Origin: Phytophthora vignae f. sp. vignae
Taxonomy: Eukaryota; Oomycota; Peronosporomycetes; Peronosporales; Peronosporaceae
Assembly: GCA_016169955.1 (NCBI GenBank)
Contig: JABJUM010000016.1
Coordinates: forward strand, 682,001-746,000
Direction: 5' to 3'
Length of the DNA stretch: 64,000 bases
Numbering within the stretch: the first letter of the stretch is position 1; each line of letters opens with the position of its first letter. Shown one piece after another: positions 51,874 through 63,344 of this stretch. A program made the position numbers and the translations under genes. The notes beneath the pieces were generated by a model. The model worked only from the letters and a program-made list of their open reading frames with translations. It was not told where the DNA came from and ran no database searches.

Positions 51874-52851
51874 TACAGCTCCATCAAAGCGGCAAAAAGC
51901 CTCACAGTGTGAGGCTCACACACAGACGAAGGCGGCAATGCAGACCCTAATTTTATTGAAGAGGAACCGCTTATTTCTAATGGTGTTTATTGTGAACATG
52001 TTGCTGGCACTTATAACTCGCCATCACAAAACACAGTACGCGTAGCGAGCTGGCCAGCAAACCTGAGCGATGAGAGATACATGTATCTGGCAGTGCTTGC
52101 AAAAACGTTTTTGGTATTTTCATTAGTGTGAGTAGTCAGACACGCTTTGGACCAATCAGAGACTAGATGTGGCGTTCGATTTTTTTCCATAAAATAAATT
52201 CGTTTGGGTAAATTTGAATCAACAACCGTGGTGTCTGAATGAACATGGGAGGTTGCTGGGTTTGTTTGTTTCAGGCACGTCGAGATTGCATCAGACTCTG
52301 TAGCAATTCGAGACCGCAATCGAGCTCCACGGTGCTCTGAGCCTCTAACAGCAGAGCAGAGTGCATCATTGTGCCGAAATTTTGGCGTCGTACCTAGCGG
52401 GGAAGACACGGATATCATACATGCTTGTATCCAGCGCGCGGTTGATACTTGTGGTGTATCAAGCCTGATACACCAGCCACGCTCAACCCATTCGCCATGC
52501 GCTGGTGAGGACTCGGCCACAGCATAGAGCGCTGCAAACTACATACATTACCAGAGCCCGAGGCTGTGAGGCTGAGGCTCAGAGCTCCATATTGCCACGC
52601 CGGCCGTTTTGGTTGTGTGGCGCACACCGCCCTAGCCCTTGACGGCGGTTGCGCGCATACTGAACGCAAGTCGATTCCCTCTTCCGTTTCTTCGCGGAGC
52701 CAGCCGGGGCTCCTCAGTGCAAAAGCGAACCGGCCCCGCTCACTCGTCGGTCGCTAGAGCAGGTAGGAGAACCCCACGCGCGCGCGTTCGGCCAGGAGGA
52801 CAGCAGCAGCGTACACAGCTACAGCGGCACAGGAGCAGAGCCAACAGAGCC
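51874..52851. other. Spacer and GH5 promoter region
   Basis: 978 bp. A 169-codon minus-strand frame at 52011-52520 has no recognisable domain and I do not call it. The last part is GC-rich and is the likely GH5 5' leader. Confidence 0.45.
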
Positions 52852-54547
52852 ATGAGCACCTCAGGACGCCCCAGCGGCGTGGGCCGAGGCTCCTTCTCGG
52901 CCGGCCGCAGCTCCGAAGTCGAGCGCATCATCGCCGCCGCCGAAGTGGACACGACCTTCGCCGGCAAGAAGGCGCGCTACCGCGGCCGCCGATCGGTACG
53001 CCCGGCCCGCTATCTAGTCAAGTGTATAGCCCACTAATGCTCGTGTTTACTGTGTTTTTCAGACGTGGCCCGGCGCTCTGGCGCTCCTGCTGCTGGCCGT
53101 GGTGTCCGTGGCCGGCCTGACATACTACGGCATCCAGACCCACAACGACGTGAACGAGACGGTGGCCAGCAGTGAGGCGTCGGACGAGGCCAAGTACACG
53201 GACGGCACGCAGATCGACGACGGCAGCCCCACGGATACGACGTCGGACCTGGCCACCACCAACCCCAAGACATACACGGACAGAGGCTGCGAGCAGCCCA
53301 ACTACATCAGCAAGAACGGCCGCATCTACGCGCAGCTGGCCGACGGCACGTCCACGCAGATCGACATTAAGGGCATCAACTGGAAGGGTATGGAGGACAG
53401 CAAGGGCGTGCCCAAGGGCCTGTGGGACAACACGGTGGACGGTGACTCGCTCTACCGCTACGCCTACTTCCTGCACTACAACAAGTTCAACGTCGTGCGC
53501 TTCCCGCTCTCCATCGACGCCGTCATGCGCAACACGGACATCGACACGAACCTCATCAACACCAACTCGAACCGCGCGCTGGCCACGGCCTCGCGCTACA
53601 ACACGCTGCTGGGGCTCATGGTGCAGGGTCTGGGCCAGTTCAACATCGGCGTCGTGCTGGACTTCCACGTGCTCTCGACGTCGGACGACGACAGCTCCGG
53701 TCTGTGGTACGGCTCGTCCATCAAGCTGGCCGACATCAAGACGGCCATCACGAACCTGGCCGAGGCCATGTGCGACTCGACGCACTACAACATCATCGGC
53801 ATTGACCTCAAGGACGGCCTGAGCACGGACGCCACGTGGGGCGACGGATCGGACACGGATTGGTCCGTGGCCGCCACGGAGCTGGGCAACCACGTGCTGA
53901 CCAAGTGCCCCAAGTGGCTGTCCTTCGTGCAGGGCGTGCAGGGCGAGAGTCACAAGGACACGTACGGATCGCGTTCCATTAAGAACACGTTCCTGCCCGG
54001 CTCGGACCTCTCGGGTGTGAGCGATGCCCCCATCACGCTCAAGACGGACAACAAGGTCGTCTACTCGCCCAAGTACTACTCGAGCTCGTACATCCCGCGG
54101 CTATACTACTTCGAGGACGGCACGGCCAGTGGCGACCTCTTGGAGGACTACGTCGAGTACGGCGACGCCGATCTGCTGGCCAACGTGAAGCTGAGCATGA
54201 ACTACTCGTTCGGCGCGGCGTTCGACACTGGCATGGCCGTGGTGCTGTCGTCCTTCGGTGGCCTTGTGGGAGACCTCGACGCGACGGACAAGCAGACGAG
54301 CACGCGAATCATCAAGGACGTTATCGCGCAGATGGCTGGCTCAACGGAGCCGTTCCTCGCAGGCGGCTTCTGGTGGACGCTGAACCCGGACACGACGTGG
54401 CCGTACCCGGCCCCCGATGACACGAACGCCACGGCGCAGGGTCTGGTGGACGACACTTGGCGCGTGGCAAACATGGACGTGCTGCAGGTGCTGGCCTCTA
54501 TGAACAAAACCATGGACCACGTCAAGTTCATCCCCTGCTCTACTTAA
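52852..54547 (+). CDS. Membrane-anchored GH5-like protein, catalytic Glu apparently lost
   Basis: Exons 52852-52995 and 53063-54547 (67-bp intron); 542 residues. The first 48 residues are cytosolic (basic GKKARYRGRR), followed by one transmembrane segment (GALALLLLAVVSVAGLTYYG, about 52-71), a type II topology. A Ser/Thr/Asp-rich stalk leads to a GH5 barrel: IKGINWKGME near 155, VVRFPLS near 195, GVVLDFHVLS near 250 and GGFWWTLNP near 487. GH5 enzymes use two Glu, normally in an NEP motif and a GE(F/W)G motif. Here the equivalent places read LKDGL (residues 297-301) and VVLSSFGG (441-448). It is probably inactive or changed in function; sugar binding or wall sensing is speculation. Confidence 0.88.
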
Positions 54548-54846
54548 GTCAGTGAGTAGCTGAGGCCCGCCCCTCGAGGGATACACACGACCAAGTTGCT
54601 ACCTTGGCCCTTTCATTACTTACTTCATTCATTTGCGGTCCGCTTGTTTTTCTCTTTCTTAGCTTCTGGAGAGGAGGAAGACGGTAAGATATTAGTACAC
54701 ACTTCTTTTTCTCCGTCCGAGACGTCTTGTAAGCTCAAGTCCCAACAGTCCTGGCCAGAAGCGCATTGCGCTGTGCGTGGTCGTATTAATTACCTCTGCT
54801 GGATGGTTGTCTACAGCACACGAAGCATGAATCATGAGCTATACTT
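54548..54846. other. Convergent spacer
   Basis: 299 bp between the GH5 and NUP58 3' ends. No feature is seen. Confidence 0.45.
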
Positions 54847-56721
54847 CTACTTTCGCATCTTCTGAGCACGGCCACCGCGCTTAGTGCCGACGGAGGCCCC
54901 CGTGGCGGGCGGAAGGAACGACGAAGTGATGGTGCCGAAGCCGCTGGTGGCTACTGTGGGCGCCGTGAAGCCTCCTGCCGTCGTTGACGCAGTCGCAAGT
55001 GGGGTGGCTGTGATGCTGGTCGTTGTGGCCGGGGGTGCCACCGAAGTGGCCGTTGTGCTGGTGAGGTTAAAGGACACTGTCTTGGCCGCTGCAGACGACG
55101 CCGCCGAGCCGAAGCCGAAGCCACTCGTAGGAGCAGCAGTCGCCGTAGCTGCAGGTGCCGCCGTTCCGAATCCGAAGGCCGACGTAGTAGCGGCGGGGGC
55201 GGCGGCTGCAGGCTGCGACGGAGTCACGATTGTGGGGGCCACGCTGGTGCGGAAGCGGATCTTGTCGATGGCCTGGCGTTTGTCTGCCTCGCTGCTCTTC
55301 TTGCGCTTATCGAACGGATTCTGGAAGGCCGCCGGGTTCTTCTCACCATGACGAGCCAAGTCCTCTTGCATCTTGGCCAGGAACAGTTGCCGCATCTCCT
55401 CCGCCTTCTCGTGAACTTCGGCCACGCGCGCAGCGGCCTGCATGAGAGCGGCGTTCTGGGCCAGCAGAATCTGTTGCAGTTGGGCTGGAGCCGGCAGTCC
55501 AGCCGCTGCGGAGCTGGCAGAGCCACCCCGTCCGTCATAGAGCGGCTTGAACTGCGCCTCGACATCTTCGATCTGCGCCTTAATCGCCGCCATCTTCTGT
55601 TCATAGTGGTCCAGCAGCTCCCAGTAGTACGGCGATGGCATCTCGACTCGGCGCATGACGTGATACATGTTGGGCGTGCCTCCATTGCTGGTGTCCAGGC
55701 TGCGGCGCGTGAGAGTGGCAGCATCCACCTGGTGCAGCAGTTGCCGGACGTCCTGACGCACGTGCTGCACGGCGGCGGCCTGTCGGTCCTGGCGGTTGCG
55801 CCTCGCGAGCACCTCCTGCTCCAGGCGCGCCATGTTCTCGCGCAGCACCTGCATCTGGCGGGGCGACACCGTCTTGAGGAAGGCGTCCGACTGGTCCTGC
55901 TCCTTGAGGAACGCGTGGAACTGCGTCATGTTTTTCTTCACGTCGTCCGGCAGGTTCTCGAATGCCGTCTCCAGCGTAATGGGAGGGCCCCTGCAATACA
56001 CAACAAGTACAAGGTATATCCCATCTGAGTCACCCTCGCCTTCCTCCAACTACAAGCTACAGCAACGTACGCTGGCTGTGCAGGGGCAGCAGGCGTCGAT
56101 GCGGCGGCTCCGAATCCAAATCCTCCGAATCCTCCGGTCGCTGGCTGCTGCGTGGCGGTGCTGCCGAAGCCTCCGAAGCCAAAGCCTGTAGCGGCCGGCG
56201 TCGTGGTTGTCGTTGCCCCGCCGAATAGACTGGGGGCCGCCGACGCAGGCGCAGCGGACGCGCCGCCGAAGCTGAAGCCCGTGGAAGGCGCGGCGGCGGG
56301 TTTCGCCCCGAAGCTGAAGCCGCTCGAGGCCGCGGGCGTGGCGGCCGGCGTCGCGCCGAAGCTGAATCCACTAGATGCGGCCGGCGCGGCAGGGGTAGCA
56401 CCAAAGCTGAAGCCGCTGGAAGCGGCCGGCGCGGCAGGGGTAGCACCGAAGCCGAAGCCGCTAGAGGCCGCGGGGGCTGCAGCTGACGTCCCGCCGAAGC
56501 TGAAGCCACTGGAGGCGGCGGGCGCCGAGGATGCCGCGCCAAAACTGAACCCGGATGAGGCCGCGGGGGCCGCCGGCGCGGCGCCGAAGCTGAAGCCTGC
56601 GCAGGAGCAGAGAGAGGAAGGCGTTAGAGAGATGCTAGTGATGAAGGAGAGGTGAGGGGGCTGCGCGCGTACCGGAGGAGGCAGCGGGCGCCGCCGCGGT
56701 GGCGCCGAATGAGAAGGCCAT
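54847..56721 (-). CDS. FG nucleoporin NUP58 (p58/p45)-like
   Basis: Exons 56673-56721, 56071-56596 and 54847-55990 (introns of 76 and 80 bp); 1719 nt, 572 residues. The N-terminal 190 residues contain about a dozen FSFG/FGFG repeats spaced by AAPAASSG. The centre (about 195-410) is a helical coiled-coil block: FHAFLKEQ, VSPRQMQVLRENM, SPYYWELLDHYEQKM and IEDVEAQF. It matches the pattern of NUP58, which pairs with NUP54 and NUP62 in the central channel. A second FG-containing low-complexity tail ends in basic GTKRGGRAQKMRK, as in animal NUP58. The ATG at 56721 is the first and starts directly with an FG repeat. Confidence 0.88.
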
Positions 56722-57018
56722 GGCGGGGCGGGACTGGTGGGCTGCAATTGTGCCTTGGAGGCGCGACTGGTGTGTGGTACATAACATGTGTACAATACAC
56801 CAAATTAGCTTCAATGTACCGATGTTCATGTACATGTACATGTTACGGAGGTAGGCAAGCTCGATGGGCAACTGAGAAGGTGGCAGTGACGTGGTGTATT
56901 TAAGAGACTCTCACTAGGTGCCGACACTGGTGGTGGCTCTAGAGCGAGCTAAGGTAGCCGGCCCTATTGGCTGTTGGCTGGCGTCTTGAATAAAGCAGCG
57001 AGCAGGAATAGTGTTACG
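56722..57018. other. NUP58 upstream region
   Basis: About 300 bp holding the probable NUP58 promoter. No clear element is seen. Confidence 0.4.
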
Positions 57019-57507
57019 CAGTGATTGGAAAAAATATATTGGTCTATACGCCGGAAAAATATTGCAAGCAAAATGCAAGACTGCAGCGCGGTAGCAATAC
57101 AAAATACCCAATTGCATGTGCCGCGCATATTGCAATACAATATTGCAGCTAAACTCACAATACTCAACTGTGGTCACTCAGGCGGTTCCTCATTCAGTTC
57201 TGGTCACCTTGGCTTATCCAGCACGCCCCTAGCGATTGTCTGCTGTTAATTTTCAGCACCCTGATATCGAACATAGAGGACTCTTGAAAATTCTGTTATG
57301 TGTACATAACAAAGGAGTATTAGCCATCTGTATATTGCAATATCTTATGTGCAGTAACATATTGCAACACGACAGAGTATTGCAGTGTAAATTGCAGTGA
57401 AGTCTTTGATTGCAATACCCAATTGCAAGAGAGCAAACACTGCAATGCAAGACTGCAATGGCGACAAATCACGCAACTCGCTGCCAATATATTTTTTCCA
57501 ATCACTG
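57019..57507. repeat. hAT-type MITE (489 bp)
   Basis: 24-bp perfect terminal inverted repeats (CAGTGATTGGAAAAAATATA...), flanked by an 8-bp direct repeat GTGTTACG at 57011-57018 and 57508-57515. An 8-bp duplication and CAG ends fit hAT. The interior has many TATTGCAATA/ATTGCAA copies, possibly transposase-binding repeats, and no coding capacity. Its ends differ from the autonomous hAT at 21763. Confidence 0.9.
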
Positions 57508-60406
57508 GTGTTACGGTGGCAGGCAGCATTGAGCCGTTCTACCAGAGCAAACATTGCTTTTGATTCCTGCGTATCTTCGATGAGTACTGCCACTACCCGC
57601 CGAAAAGTACTGGTGGCATTCAGAGCAAGGGGGTAGACATTATAGATAGATCTTCTTTTCGAACAGACAGTTCGTGCTTCACTGTGATTGTCCAGTACGA
57701 ATCATTTGATACGACTCGTCCCAGTCGGAAGCTGCTTATTCAGGGTAGCAATTGGCGATGATGAAAGGTGCGGCCAATTGTAACGCTCTTCTTTATAGGA
57801 GTAAGAACTTCTTACTACTTAAGTAAGAAGTACAATGTGATGCCCTGTTACGTGTGCTGTCAGGTCTCAAAAACGATGCTGCACCTTGACGAGTGTGATC
57901 GCTGGTAGCTGCTACTGTCTTACTTCGAAACCACCGACACGCGTCCAGTCGCTCTTTTGCAATACATGCATACAGACCATTTTTCGTCATTTTTTTTACT
58001 TATTTGTACCTGATAGCTCGCGTCGGATCGCGGAAAAGGCCGAGTTTACATGGTATATACCACTTCAACCAATTGACGATTGCAATGACGGCACTGTTTT
58101 GAATGCATAATACAGAAAGCTTCAATTGCAAACAACCGCTTGCTCACACGTCACCGCTACCTGTACGGTGGCGCACGCGATGCTCCGTCTCATCGAGAGG
58201 GAAGTGGCGGCCAGCCAGCCACTTCCGCCAGGGCAGCATACATACCCCGCAAGAAAACAAAGCGTCGCTGGTAAAGAATCAGGCAACTCGTAATCGCCAT
58301 TCCACAGCGCACGTGTGCGCTGACGGCCTGCCCAATTGAATCTGTGCGCAGAAGCTCCTCTTCCTCTCGTGTGCTGCTCTAACGATGTCACCTGTGCTGG
58401 CTCATTTCTCTGATCCGCTCGGCAGATGCAAGCCCGCGTTTTTCGTGTGAACAGAGCAGAACTGGTCTTGTGAATCTTGCAGCGCGCTTCACGAGAAGGC
58501 GTCCCCCTGATCGTCCCCAAGTAGTGGCAGCACGTTTCCTCGCCAGCGAGTTCGCAATAGATAAGAAGGAGACCGGCACTCAGGCTGCCAAACGCCAGCT
58601 TTACCGGTAGATCGCTTGCTAAGTCCAAGCAAGTTGCTTGGACTGCAGCGGCTGCCTAACGCCGAGATCTTGCTTGCGGTGTCCGTCCCGCAGAATAAAC
58701 ACGCAAAAGTGGACAATATCTTTATGACGCTTCGTACCGTCTCTGATCCCCTGCGAGACGCATGCAATGCAATTCAACGACCGACCGACACATGGCTACA
58801 TCAAGGCAAGGCACAAGCAGTCCTGGCATGGCATGCCAGACCCACCAAGACGACAGCCGGACCTCCTCGTCGGCTGGGCGATCACGCTGCAGCGACTCGG
58901 GTCCGCTTGTCGTGTGCCAGCCGCTCGCCTGGCGCCATCTAATTCAAGCACACCGCAGATGGCCAGCCCAACGTGACCGGCGCCGACGGCGGAGCCTATC
59001 CACGCTCCTCCCTCGCTGTAAACGCGAGGGCATATTGACAAACCCGATGGAAGTTGAAGCATCACATTCATAAAACCCGAGGCAACCACAGAAAGGGTCC
59101 CTCAACAGACGGTTTCTGCACCGGTGTAAACGGAGAGGTCCACATTCGCAAACCCGACGTTCACATCTCCGACATTCCCTCGACTCGAGTTGTGTTGCTG
59201 GCAAGCACCAGACCAGCAACAGCGCCGCACCGAAGACACGCGCGCATGCGTCGCCTCCGCCAATGTGGCGCGCTTACAGCGCTGCGCTGTCGACGAACGC
59301 TCGCTCTGTTCCTTCACGGACGGCGCTGGTCTACAAGTGCCAGGCCAGTCTCTGGTTCTCGCTTTCGGCACTCTGCTGATTATGGGGCTCGCCGCGGGGC
59401 GTTAGAGTATTCCGAGTGACCGGCCCAGCCCAGCTGCCGCGCGGCCAAGTGGAAACCAAACCAGCAACAGCATCAGCTCAGCCGCTGGCTTCCACGGCAG
59501 CGTGAAGCGAGTGTCGATGGTCTCCACTGCCATGGACATTTCGCTGGTTTGCTTCTTTGGTGCGTCGAGTCTTTCTTTGCTCAACGCGAAGCTCCAGCGC
59601 GCAGAGCCAATGCGAGCGGCCGCAGCTCTCTCCAAGCAGCAACCTGTGTTGAAGCGCTGGTGCTTGGTGGCGAGCGGCGCGGCAGCTGGAAGGTGGGGGT
59701 TCCGTTACCGGCACCAGCGTAGGACACCGTCTCCCGTTGGTGCTCTCTACGGTGGAGCGCTTGGCAGACCATCACGACTCCCTGTCTGTATGTAGCGCCT
59801 GCGCTACGCTAGCCGTAATGGCCGAGAATTTTGAGACCTCGCTGCTGTGGGGCCCTACTCGAATTTTACACTAGCAGATTGCGGGCATGTGTTGGATCAT
59901 ATCCAGCCCGGGATTGCGATAAATTTGAGTTGCGGCATGCCGCATGGGACGGCATGTGTGGATACTTCGGCAACACGGCGACGGTGCGAGCCTCGCCGAT
60001 CCTGAGCACCGGTGAATCTCTTCACGCAAAATAAACCCAATATTTTTTCGAGTGGCACACCTCGGAGCGGGGTCGAGCTTGCTTGGAATTTGATGAGACC
60101 GAGTGTCGAGGGTGCTAGGAATCTTTGGTTGGTGAGACCGACAACTCAGTGTGGAGGACTCGACAGAAGATCGCGGGGGGAGGAGCACTTCGGTGGGTGG
60201 ATTCAAGTTGATTCAAGGTTGAGTGCGGCGGTCGTGTTGTTGCCGTTGCCGTTACCGTTGTTGCTCGAATAACAGAGCATCAGCGCGACATTGTACAGTA
60301 TCTGTCCTGATCGCGAGCACTGTAAGAGTTTCAGCGCAGCTTTTGCGGCTTGGTGCTGCAAATTCATACCCGAGCGCCGAGCGCCAACGACGCGCACGCT
60401 CTACAG
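57508..60406. other. Gene-poor region
   Basis: 2.9 kb without a recognised gene. A near-perfect 23-nt palindrome (AGTCCAAGCAA-G-TTGCTTGGACT) lies at 58622-58644. Open frames at 58122-58628 (minus) and 59502-59795 (plus) have no domain or start context I can support. Confidence 0.45.
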
Positions 60407-60428
60407 TAAGTACTTACTGTAGAGCGTG
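60395..60428. repeat. 34-bp perfect palindrome
   Basis: CACGCTCTACAGTAAGT and its exact reverse complement, no loop. Its core CTACAGTAAGTACTTA recurs at 62351-62366. Confidence 0.8.
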
Positions 60429-60639
60429 TACAGTAATTGGCAGATTCCGGACCGGAATCCGGAATCCTGTCAAACTTGCAATAGAGACACACTGGCGACA
60501 CATAAAATTACTTGCGCCAACCAGGGTCAACTTATTCATTCCGGACGGCGATAGAAAGTGTGAAAATCGGGCTATTGTAAATTTCTCGGCTCAGTTTTCT
60601 TAAGCCCGACGCACGGACGAAGTAGGCGTATCGGAGTGC

Positions 60640-61830
60640 AGGGCGGAGGGCTGGAGCAAGAGGAGGAGGGCAGGTCGCGGTGCGCCGTGAGCGTCGACTG
60701 AAAGGTGTTGTTGTGCCCCACCACGGCGACACGGAAGCAGTGCCGGCCGGAGGGCCCCCAGCGGATGGTGGGCGAGATGGACGTGACCGCGCGAGCATAA
60801 GGAAGAGGTGGGCGCGCTCATTCGCTTCGAGGCGCTGGGTGACGCCGTGCCGCTGTACAAGGACATGCCCCGGCGCACCTTCGTGGATGTTGCGCGCATG
60901 AAGACGCCGCGGCAGATGCCGACTCGCAAGCACCGCATACGAGCGCGATGTGAGGCTGGAGGCGCTGCAGGAGTAGTGCGCGCACGGGGCGGTGGTGCTG
61001 GCTAGGAGTAGACATGAGAGAAGGAGCAGCCGAAGAAGATGCAGCAGCCCAGAAGGAGTAGATGCGCGCGGAGAAGGCCATGCAGGCCGAGGAGGGGAGG
61101 GACATCACGGCGGGCATGGACGCGCTACTGTGGAAGGGTTCATCGCAACGCTGCGCTGGCCGAGAAGATGGACTGGGAGGAAGAGGAGACGGAGAAGCTC
61201 GAGGCGGATACGGCGACGGTCAGGTGCTAGGTGCTGCACTGCAGCAGCTGCAGGGCTGCGCGTTGAGTGGACGTGCTGCTGACGGAGAACCACGGAGGCG
61301 ACGAAGGGCACGGCCGTGACGTCGAAGCACGTCGCTCCCGACGGCAGCAAGGTGAACGGCCTGGCCGTGGGTGCCGTCGGCGCCGCTGCTGCCATCAGTT
61401 AGGCCGTCAGTGTCACCCGCTCGAAGCGACGTCCGCCGATCGAGACGAAGAAGACAATGCCGGCGAAGGTGGTGAGCGCGGTGAGCAGCAAGGACGCGAC
61501 CCGCATCGCATTAGAACACAGTGACAACGAAGGAGAAAGTGAGGTTCAGGAGCAAGGTCAAGGAGGCTTTCCAGCGAGGTGGCGCCTTCCCGCCAAGAGC
61601 AGAGCTGCTGGCACAGCTGAAGGACAAGACCAAGGAGCTTTAGGTGCAGTGCGGTGTCGAGGAGTAGGAGGGTGAGAGGGGAGAGGAGGACAAGTCACTG
61701 GAGGAGCAGGCGCGCGCGGAGTGAGCTGGGCTACGCGAAACGCTGGCCTCGGCTCCATACACGCTCGGGTACTGTGCCGCGCAGTCCGAGCGGGAGCAGG
61801 AGAAGACGGTGAAGTAGACGCGGCCGCGAG
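60640..61830 (+). pseudogene. Decayed GC-rich coding region, family unknown
   Basis: Long GC-rich stretches keep a coding look on the plus strand but switch frame and carry many stops. Examples: ALIRFEALGDAVPLYKDM near 60810, KAMQAEEGRDITAGMDALL near 61080, MDWEEEETEKLEADTATV near 61170 and AEGQDQGAL-type segments near 61640. Several stops sit where Glu, Gln or Lys would suit the neighbouring charged helical text (for example GGAGTAGGAGG near 61663). It was probably a charged, coiled-coil-rich protein. It lies between 16-bp inverted repeats at 60407-60422 and 62351-62366. No family is recognised. Confidence 0.4.
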
Positions 61831-62642
61831 GTAGCGCAACGTGCACTCGACCGAGACGACGATGGTGTAGTAAGGTCTGCACTGTAGTGGAGACTACAGT
61901 ATTTTGTATAACTCGAAAGTTCTAGGGCTTCACTATTTATTATCTCCTAAGCTTATTCTGCCTTTCGTTTACTCAGCCACTGAAGCGGGCTACAGCGTTT
62001 TGGGTGTTGGAGTCGCTATGATATTCCAGTGACTGTATCGAGATCACGGGAAGCTCGCTGCATCACCTCTCAACCTAAGTCTGAATGTGGCTACACCCGG
62101 CAGGTATTGCACTTATCGAGTAACAACGAGAAACATCTTGAGTTTTGTATGGTTACTTATTTGCGCGAAGAAGGAAATTCCGGACGATTCCAGAAATAAG
62201 TTGGAGCGAAATAAACCTACCCCTAATAAGGGACGATTGGATGAAAATAGGTCACTGAGCCTCAAATGATAAGAAAAAAATCGCTGATTGGCTACAGCGA
62301 GTTGGCAACCTTACCATAGGGGTCGGGTGTCCGGCCAAATACCTCTTATCCTACAGTAAGTACTTAATAGGTCGCACTCGGAGCTCCAAACACGCCAAAA
62401 TCGTTCGACGAATGCCGTGGATGGCGCTCATACTTTGATGTGTCCTCCGCAATGTCTCTCCGGACGACAAGAGACGATACAGGGGGATGCGGTGACCCGC
62501 CACACGGCTTTGCGTCCGGCTTGGAGGACCCCCTACCCTACAGTATGGCTGTGCCGCGGGCGCCGCACTCGCCTCAAGTCACTTTTCGATTTGGAGCGCG
62601 CCTGTCGAAACACCTTTCAACGTCCCCCCAACGAGCTCCGCT
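61831..62642. other. Upstream region of the zinc-finger gene
   Basis: About 800 bp, AT-richer, no recognised gene. It includes the 16-bp inverted-repeat copy at 62351-62366. Confidence 0.4.
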
Positions 62643-63344
62643 ATGTCCGCCAGCACCGCCGTCCGCCCCAAAATGATGTGCCAGCCGCGCATCCGCGACC
62701 CGCAGCAGGATCGGCCGTTCGCGTGCCCCGTGCCGCTTTGTGGCGGCCGCTTCCACCGCAAGTTTACGCTGCACGAGCACATGAAGACCCACACGGGCGA
62801 GCAGCCGCATCAGTGCCCCATCAAGTCCTGCTGCAAGCGCTTCAGCACGTCCGGCAACCTGGCGCGCCACAAGCGCCTGCACTCGCTGCACAAGATGGAG
62901 TGCCCCGCAGCAGGTTGCACTCGTATCTTTACCAGCAAGGACATGCTGGCCAAGCACCAGAAGGTGCACAACGGCAGCACCATCCACACTTGCGTCGTTG
63001 ACGGCTGCGGCAAGACGTTCAGCACGGCCGGCAACCTCACGCGGCACATGAAGACGCAGCACCGCTCGGTGCCGCTGCTGGCGAACGCGCGCAGCTCGCG
63101 GCAACAGCAGCATCGCCAGCACATCCTGCAGCAGCAGCAGCCACAACAGGCAGCCAAGGTCCTGTCCCCCGTGCTGACGTCGCAGTCGCCGTGCGACGAG
63201 TTCCCGATCATGGACTTCGACATGATGATGTTCCTGCCCCCCGTCGAGGAGCAGCAGCAGCAGTTCTCGTTCTTCAATGCGCCAGCGCAACCGGACGCGC
63301 TCTCCGACGAGGACCTCAAGGACCTGCTCGAGTGTCTGTTCTAG
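62643..63344 (+). CDS. C2H2 zinc-finger transcription factor (four fingers)
   Basis: 233 residues, intronless. Four consecutive C2H2 fingers: CPVPLCGGRF...HEHMKTH (about 28-50), CPIKSCCKRF...RHKRLH (58-80), CPAAGCTRIF...KHQKVH (87-109) and CVVDGCGKTF...RHMKTQH (116-139). All have C-X4-C spacing and the linker TGEQPHQ between the first two, a TFIIIA-like style. The rest has Gln/His-rich stretches and ends in an acidic-hydrophobic segment (ALSDEDLKDLLECLF) that resembles an activation domain. It is probably a nuclear DNA-binding regulator; targets are unknown. The frame is open upstream only in another phase, so the ATG at 62643 is firm. Confidence 0.9.
   Translation: MSASTAVRPKMMCQPRIRDPQQDRPFACPVPLCGGRFHRKFTLHEHMKTHTGEQPHQCPIKSCCKRFSTSGNLARHKRLHSLHKMECPAAGCTRIFTSKDMLAKHQKVHNGSTIHTCVVDGCGKTFSTAGNLTRHMKTQHRSVPLLANARSSRQQQHRQHILQQQQPQQAAKVLSPVLTSQSPCDEFPIMDFDMMMFLPPVEEQQQQFSFFNAPAQPDALSDEDLKDLLECLF

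Noticed and set aside
52011..52520. 169-codon minus-strand ORF
   Set aside because: No domain, composition unlike neighbouring genes, no conserved start; left as spacer.
53018..53953. 311-codon minus-strand ORF
   Set aside because: Antisense shadow of the GH5 gene.
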